Source: Saprospiraceae bacterium (GTDB lineage: Bacteria; Bacteroidota; Bacteroidia; Chitinophagales; Saprospiraceae). Taken from it: DNA of 64,000 nt. The notes beneath the pieces are model-generated. The model had not been told where the DNA came from. It searched no databases and saw nothing but the letters and a program-made list of their open reading frames with translations. Every line of letters begins with the position of its first letter. Position 1 is the first letter of the stretch. A program made the translations under genes and the position numbers. Where the stretch lies: positions 992,001-1,056,000 of the forward strand of contig JADJJL010000001.1 of assembly GCA_016710265.1 (NCBI GenBank). Direction: 5' to 3'. Shown piece after piece: positions 60,482-64,000 of this stretch.

Positions 60482-61990
60482 ATGTCAAATTCACAGAAAA
60501 CTAAAAGCACCGTAGATCATATGATCGATACCCAAGGTGCGATTGTTGATAAAGCGGTAGAAGTCACTAAAAAATTAAGCGCCAATGTTCCTATGGTGAA
60601 TGAAACTTTAGACAAAGGTCAGGAGTTATTCCATAAAGCAGTTCAATCTCAAAAAGAATTGACAGACAAAACAACTGAAAACATCAACAAAATCAATCAA
60701 AACATGAATAACAGTGCAGAAATGGCCCAGAACTTTTTTAAGCAGTGGCTAGAAAATCAAATGACCATGGCAAAAAGCACATTTGGTCAATTGAATACCA
60801 ACGGAACAACTACCCCAAATCCAACCGATATGATGGCCAGTTGGCAGAACTGGATGGATCAGGCTAAAAATCAATGGAGCAGTATGATGAATCAAAATGC
60901 CATGATGAGCATGATGAATCAGAATCCTTTTATGTCCATGATGCAATCCAATCCATTCATTGCTCAAAATGGCACACAAAACCAAATGAATGAAGGTATC
61001 CAACAGTGGAGCAAAATGACCAAGCAATACCTTGACAGTATGAATCAATCTTATGGAGATTGGGTGAAACAATTTTCCAACATGACTTCTGCAGATACTT
61101 TTAAAGGAATGACCAATATGTCTGAAAACATGGGCAAATTCTTTGAATTATGGATGCCGATGTTTAAGTCAATGAATGACAAAACGTTTTCTGCTGAGAA
61201 ATTTATGGAAGCCTTAAGTCCTGAAAAATACAAAGCATTTGTGGATGGTTTTTTCAAATTCATGCCAGAAGGATCCCAAAAAATGATGGAGCAAATGAAT
61301 GCACAATTTGTTCAGTTTATGAAAGAAATAAGTCTGAACGGATTGAGTAATTATTCCAATATGAAGAATCAATTTCAACAAATCCCAGGGATGAATCACA
61401 ATCCTTATAGCAATGCTTGGGAGATGTATCATAACTGGAGAACTTCCATGAATGAAGCGGTAAGTCCATTGACTAAATTAATGAATCAAAATGGTCCGGT
61501 TAAATCTGCTCAGGTTTGGAATGAGATCTATGAATTAATGATTGAATTCAACCTTAAAAATAACGAACTTCAGTATATGGTTTATCAGCATGGACTTAAG
61601 GCCATGGATAAATTGGCTGATAAAGTGGCTTCTCAAATTGGAGAAGGTAAAAGCATCGACAGTTTCGTTAAATTGTATCAAGATTGGTTGGTAACAGGTG
61701 ATGAAGTATTCACTGATCTTTTCAACAGCGATGCTTACAGCAAATCGATGACAGAAGTAAGTAGCCTTCAGATGAGACTTAAAAAAGACATCGACGACCA
61801 AATGGAATCTATGTTTTTAGTCAATATGCCGGTAGCCACCCGTACAGAAATGGATGAAGTGTACAAAAGCATCTACGATTTGAAAAAAATGTATAGAAAC
61901 CTGGAGAAAGTTTGGGCTGGAATGGAAGAAAGTAAAAAATCCGAACCAAAACAGGAAGCTCCTAAAGCAACTGCTGCCAAGAAGAAATAA
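60482..61990 (+). CDS. phaE: Class III PHA synthase subunit PhaE
   Basis: 502 residues. N-terminal phasin-like amphipathic helices (about 15-95), then a very Met/Asn/Gln-rich stretch (about 130-175, MMNQNAMMSMMNQNPFMSMM) and the conserved helical core common to PhaE (about 190-470, YGDWVKQF, FELWMPMFKSM, GFFKFMPEG, KLYQDWLVTGDEVFTDLF). PhaE forms the active class III synthase with PhaC, which follows after 98 bp, although an intrinsic terminator separates them. Lysine/alanine-rich C-terminus. Confidence 0.85.
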   Translation: MSNSQKTKSTVDHMIDTQGAIVDKAVEVTKKLSANVPMVNETLDKGQELFHKAVQSQKELTDKTTENINKINQNMNNSAEMAQNFFKQWLENQMTMAKSTFGQLNTNGTTTPNPTDMMASWQNWMDQAKNQWSSMMNQNAMMSMMNQNPFMSMMQSNPFIAQNGTQNQMNEGIQQWSKMTKQYLDSMNQSYGDWVKQFSNMTSADTFKGMTNMSENMGKFFELWMPMFKSMNDKTFSAEKFMEALSPEKYKAFVDGFFKFMPEGSQKMMEQMNAQFVQFMKEISLNGLSNYSNMKNQFQQIPGMNHNPYSNAWEMYHNWRTSMNEAVSPLTKLMNQNGPVKSAQVWNEIYELMIEFNLKNNELQYMVYQHGLKAMDKLADKVASQIGEGKSIDSFVKLYQDWLVTGDEVFTDLFNSDAYSKSMTEVSSLQMRLKKDIDDQMESMFLVNMPVATRTEMDEVYKSIYDLKKMYRNLEKVWAGMEESKKSEPKQEAPKATAAKKK

Positions 61991-62011
61991 ATCCGAAATA
62001 GATTTATAGAT

Positions 62012-62041
62012 AAAAAGCCTGTCCTCTTGGATGGGCTTTTT
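62012..62041 (+). terminator. Intrinsic terminator between phaE and phaC
   Basis: AAAAAGCCTGTCC (62012-62024), loop TCTT, GGATGGGCTTTTT (62029-62041), fully paired with two G-U pairs, followed by T. Confidence 0.88.
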
Positions 62042-62059
62042 TAATTTCAGTATTTTGAT

Positions 62060-62067
62060 TATATTTG
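62060..62067 (+). promoter_or_regulatory. phaC -7 box
   Basis: TATATTTG just downstream of the terminator. Predicted start near 62074, about 15 nt before the phaC ATG, so phaC can be transcribed separately from phaE. Confidence 0.65.
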
Positions 62068-62088
62068 CGGCCTGAATAAAAACAAACC

Positions 62089-63141
62089 ATGGTTAATACG
62101 AACTCAGTCTTTTCAGAATTTGTCGAAATAGGAGAAAAAATCAGAAAAGGATACAACACCCTCAAATCTATCGAAGAGGTAGAAGTTGCAACCACCCCAA
62201 AAGAGTTGGTTTGGTCCTGTGATAAGGTAAAAATGTTCCACTATCTGCGAGATACGCCAGCCAAAACCAAAATACCAGTCTTGGTTTCCTTTGCAATGAT
62301 GAATCGTCATGATGTGCTGGATCTGCAGCCAGACCGCAGCCTTATGAAAAAATTGTTGGATGAGGGTTTGGATATTTATATCATGGATTGGGGATATCCA
62401 AGCAAAGCAGACCGTTATTTAACCATGGAGGATTATATCCTGGGATACATGAGTGATGCGGTCGATTTTATTAGAAAAACGCACAAAGTGGACAAAATCC
62501 ACAAAATGGGAATCTGCCAGGGAGGCTTATTTAGCATGATTTATGCGTCTATTCATCCTGAAAAATTAAAAACCCTGACGACCTATGTTGCACCTTATGA
62601 CTTTACGGATTCTCATTGCAATATGCTTTTCAAATGGACCCAATACGTCGATGCAGACACGATGGCTGACACACAGGGAATCATCAGCGCAGATATGCTC
62701 AACAATGCATTCAGTATGCTTAAACCGAGCATGGACTTTGCCAAGTTTTTTGGTGTATTGGAAATGATGGAGGATAGAGAAAAGTTGATGAATTTCCTTC
62801 GCATGGAAAAGTGGAAAGCAGATTGTCCGGATATGTCCGGTGAGATGTATCGCAAATACATCAAAGACCTTTTCCGAGATAACAAACTCATCAAAGGAGA
62901 ATTGGAGCTTGATGGCAAGAAAGTGGATCTAAAGAATATGACCGTTCCTTTTCTCAATGTATATGCCACTGAAGACAACATAATTCCTAATAATTCTACG
63001 ATTGCTGTGATGGACCACATTGGAAGCAAGGACAAGCAACTTTATGCCTTTCCGGGAGGCCACATTGGAGTTTTTGTTGGAGCTAAATCTCAAAAAGAAT
63101 TGGCACCGGCAGTCGCCAAATGGGTGGTGGAGAGGAGTTGA
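62089..63141 (+). CDS. phaC: Class III polyhydroxyalkanoate synthase PhaC
   Basis: Polymerises (R)-3-hydroxyacyl-CoA to PHA granules. 350 residues, the class III length. Lipase-like box GICQGG with Cys143, Asp296 (ATEDNIIP) and His325 (PGGHIGVFVG); these are each offset by six from Cys149, Asp302 and His331 of the Allochromatium vinosum enzyme. The class III assignment also fits with phaE upstream. Has its own promoter. Confidence 0.95.
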   Translation: MVNTNSVFSEFVEIGEKIRKGYNTLKSIEEVEVATTPKELVWSCDKVKMFHYLRDTPAKTKIPVLVSFAMMNRHDVLDLQPDRSLMKKLLDEGLDIYIMDWGYPSKADRYLTMEDYILGYMSDAVDFIRKTHKVDKIHKMGICQGGLFSMIYASIHPEKLKTLTTYVAPYDFTDSHCNMLFKWTQYVDADTMADTQGIISADMLNNAFSMLKPSMDFAKFFGVLEMMEDREKLMNFLRMEKWKADCPDMSGEMYRKYIKDLFRDNKLIKGELELDGKKVDLKNMTVPFLNVYATEDNIIPNNSTIAVMDHIGSKDKQLYAFPGGHIGVFVGAKSQKELAPAVAKWVVERS

Positions 63142-63235
63142 ATTCTTCGGTCTTATCCTAATAGATCAGTCAAAATTTTCAATTTTTGATAATTAGAAAA
63201 TCGTCAAGTCGACAGAAATAAGATTAGCATTCAAA

Positions 63236-64000
63236 TTATTTTCTGAGCTTTATTAATTTTTTCGTGTGACTTCTTTTTCCATTCACATCAACAGACAGGT
63301 AGTATAAGCCATCGGCAAAATGAGCCATTTCAATTTTGCTGATTTTATCTCTTAAAATGCCTTCTTTTAAAATTTGCCCGAAGGGATTCAGTATTTTCCA
63401 AGTTAAGGCTGTAGATATCAAATAGTAATCTGGGATTTCAATCTGGAATTCTTCATTAAATGGAAGTGGAGAAATTATGGCTTTAGAAATCATGTCATGA
63501 ATTATTTCCTCAATGGATTTCTTTTTGTTTTTATATGTGATGAATGTATTTAAAGTTGTATTTGTGGTGATTGGGCTGTTGTTATCAAATATTATATCAG
63601 CAGAATTGTAAATGAGATCAAAGTCATTAAGATTCTTTATAGGTTTAATTTTGAATCTTGCAAATCCACGCGCGCCCAACGAATCTGTTTTTGAATCAGG
63701 CAAATTAACTTGTTCAAAATTAAAAATCAACTCTCTATTGGGTTTTATATAATATTTGCAAGGATGGCTTGATTCTAAAAACTCAAAGGATGATAGGTCA
63801 AGCTTGTCATCGATTCGATCGCTCAGCAAAACCGAAAATGCAGGATCGTTTCCTAAATTTTCAAAATCAATTGAGTAAATTATAGCTTGTGGTCCATAAA
63901 GTCTATTATTTAGTCCATTATATGGAGTTGCAGTCTTTTGATTAGGATCATATGCACAACGAACAATATTTTCGTACAGAAAGTCAATACTGTAATCTTT
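63236..64000 (-). CDS. T9SS type A secreted protein, 5' part missing
   Basis: The frame is open from the stop at 63236 to the right window edge without interruption (about 255 residues seen). The protein reads YDPNQKTATPYNGLNNRLYG, then a repeat domain of the DUF7619-like kind (FENLGNDPAFSVLLSDRIDDKL, SLGARGFARFKIKPI, IIFDNNSPITTNTTLNTF) and a C-terminal T9SS type A sorting domain (GLYYLSVDVNGKRSHTKKLIKL). So it is a secreted surface protein; the N-terminal catalytic or adhesive part lies outside the window. Met at 63829 is internal, not a start. Confidence 0.88.
   Translation of the reverse strand, partial: KDYSIDFLYENIVRCAYDPNQKTATPYNGLNNRLYGPQAIIYSIDFENLGNDPAFSVLLSDRIDDKLDLSSFEFLESSHPCKYYIKPNRELIFNFEQVNLPDSKTDSLGARGFARFKIKPIKNLNDFDLIYNSADIIFDNNSPITTNTTLNTFITYKNKKKSIEEIIHDMISKAIISPLPFNEEFQIEIPDYYLISTALTWKILNPFGQILKEGILRDKISKIEMAHFADGLYYLSVDVNGKRSHTKKLIKLRK

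Overview
The window is a 64 kb piece of a low-GC chromosome from a member of the Bacteroidota. Several things point there: T9SS sorting domains (a type B gliding-type C-terminal domain at 42.6-46.8 kb and a type A sorting domain at the right edge), a PorE-like TPR/PD40/OmpA protein, SusC-style carboxypeptidase-like/outer-membrane barrel architecture, an ECF sigma factor paired with a membrane/barrel protein, and many promoters with the Bacteroidota -7 box TAnnTTTG. The combination of futalosine-pathway menaquinone synthesis, class III polyhydroxyalkanoate synthase and cyanophycin metabolism would fit a Saprospiria-like lineage, but that placement is inference and no species is claimed. No phage, IS element or CRISPR array was seen; most of the window is chromosomal backbone.

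Layout. 1-6.7 kb, mostly minus strand: a 23S rRNA m5U methyltransferase (cut by the left edge), the PorE-like protein, a TPR protein, two tandem small heat shock proteins with a candidate sigma-54 promoter, and cyanophycinase. 6.8-11.7 kb, plus strand: cyanophycin synthetase (divergent from cyanophycinase), a vanadium-haloperoxidase/PAP2 lipoprotein and a MORN-type lipoprotein. 11.7-16.3 kb, minus: the rimP-nusA-infB translation/transcription operon with a terminator-like hairpin in its leader. 16.3-26.3 kb: mqnC and a purine nucleoside phosphorylase, a TPR protein and a phosphate-binding-like lipoprotein, tRNA-Val, a hypothetical exported protein, a bifunctional formiminotransferase-cyclodeaminase and a POT peptide transporter. 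26.3-28.7 kb: an outer membrane receptor gene with about six frameshifts.

28.7-41.5 kb looks like the replication origin region. Two perfect 16-bp parS-like palindromes sit at 28.75 and 28.88 kb. A 542-bp AT-rich gene-free segment at 32.9-33.44 kb carries two perfect and several near-perfect DnaA boxes. Genes point away from it on both sides: a minus-strand run to the left (heme A synthase, hydrolase, ECF sigma, barrel protein) and a tightly overlapping ten-gene plus-strand operon to the right (dtd, mazG-like, ABC permease, SpoIIE phosphatase, TM2, CBS-like, POTRA/barrel, nadK, cyclase, membrane protein).

41.6-64 kb: 3-methyladenine glycosylase; then an unusual 101-bp tandem array in which a normal tRNA-Pro(GGG) is followed by three 55-nt armless tRNA-like units; a 1398-residue T9SS adhesin-like protein; a DUF937 protein; metK; a glycosyltransferase; fumarylacetoacetase and radA; a methyltransferase; a small lipoprotein; thrS; a decayed LuxR-type regulator; an SRPBCC protein; a proline iminopeptidase-like lipoprotein; and a PHA storage locus (MaoC-like hydratase, PhaE, PhaC) ending in a truncated T9SS type A protein.

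Functionally, the window pairs two carbon/nitrogen storage systems (cyanophycin and PHA) with origin-proximal housekeeping genes. The most unusual structures are the tRNA-Pro mini-tRNA array, the candidate oriC with parS sites, the sHSP promoter with phased operators, and the rimP leader hairpin.
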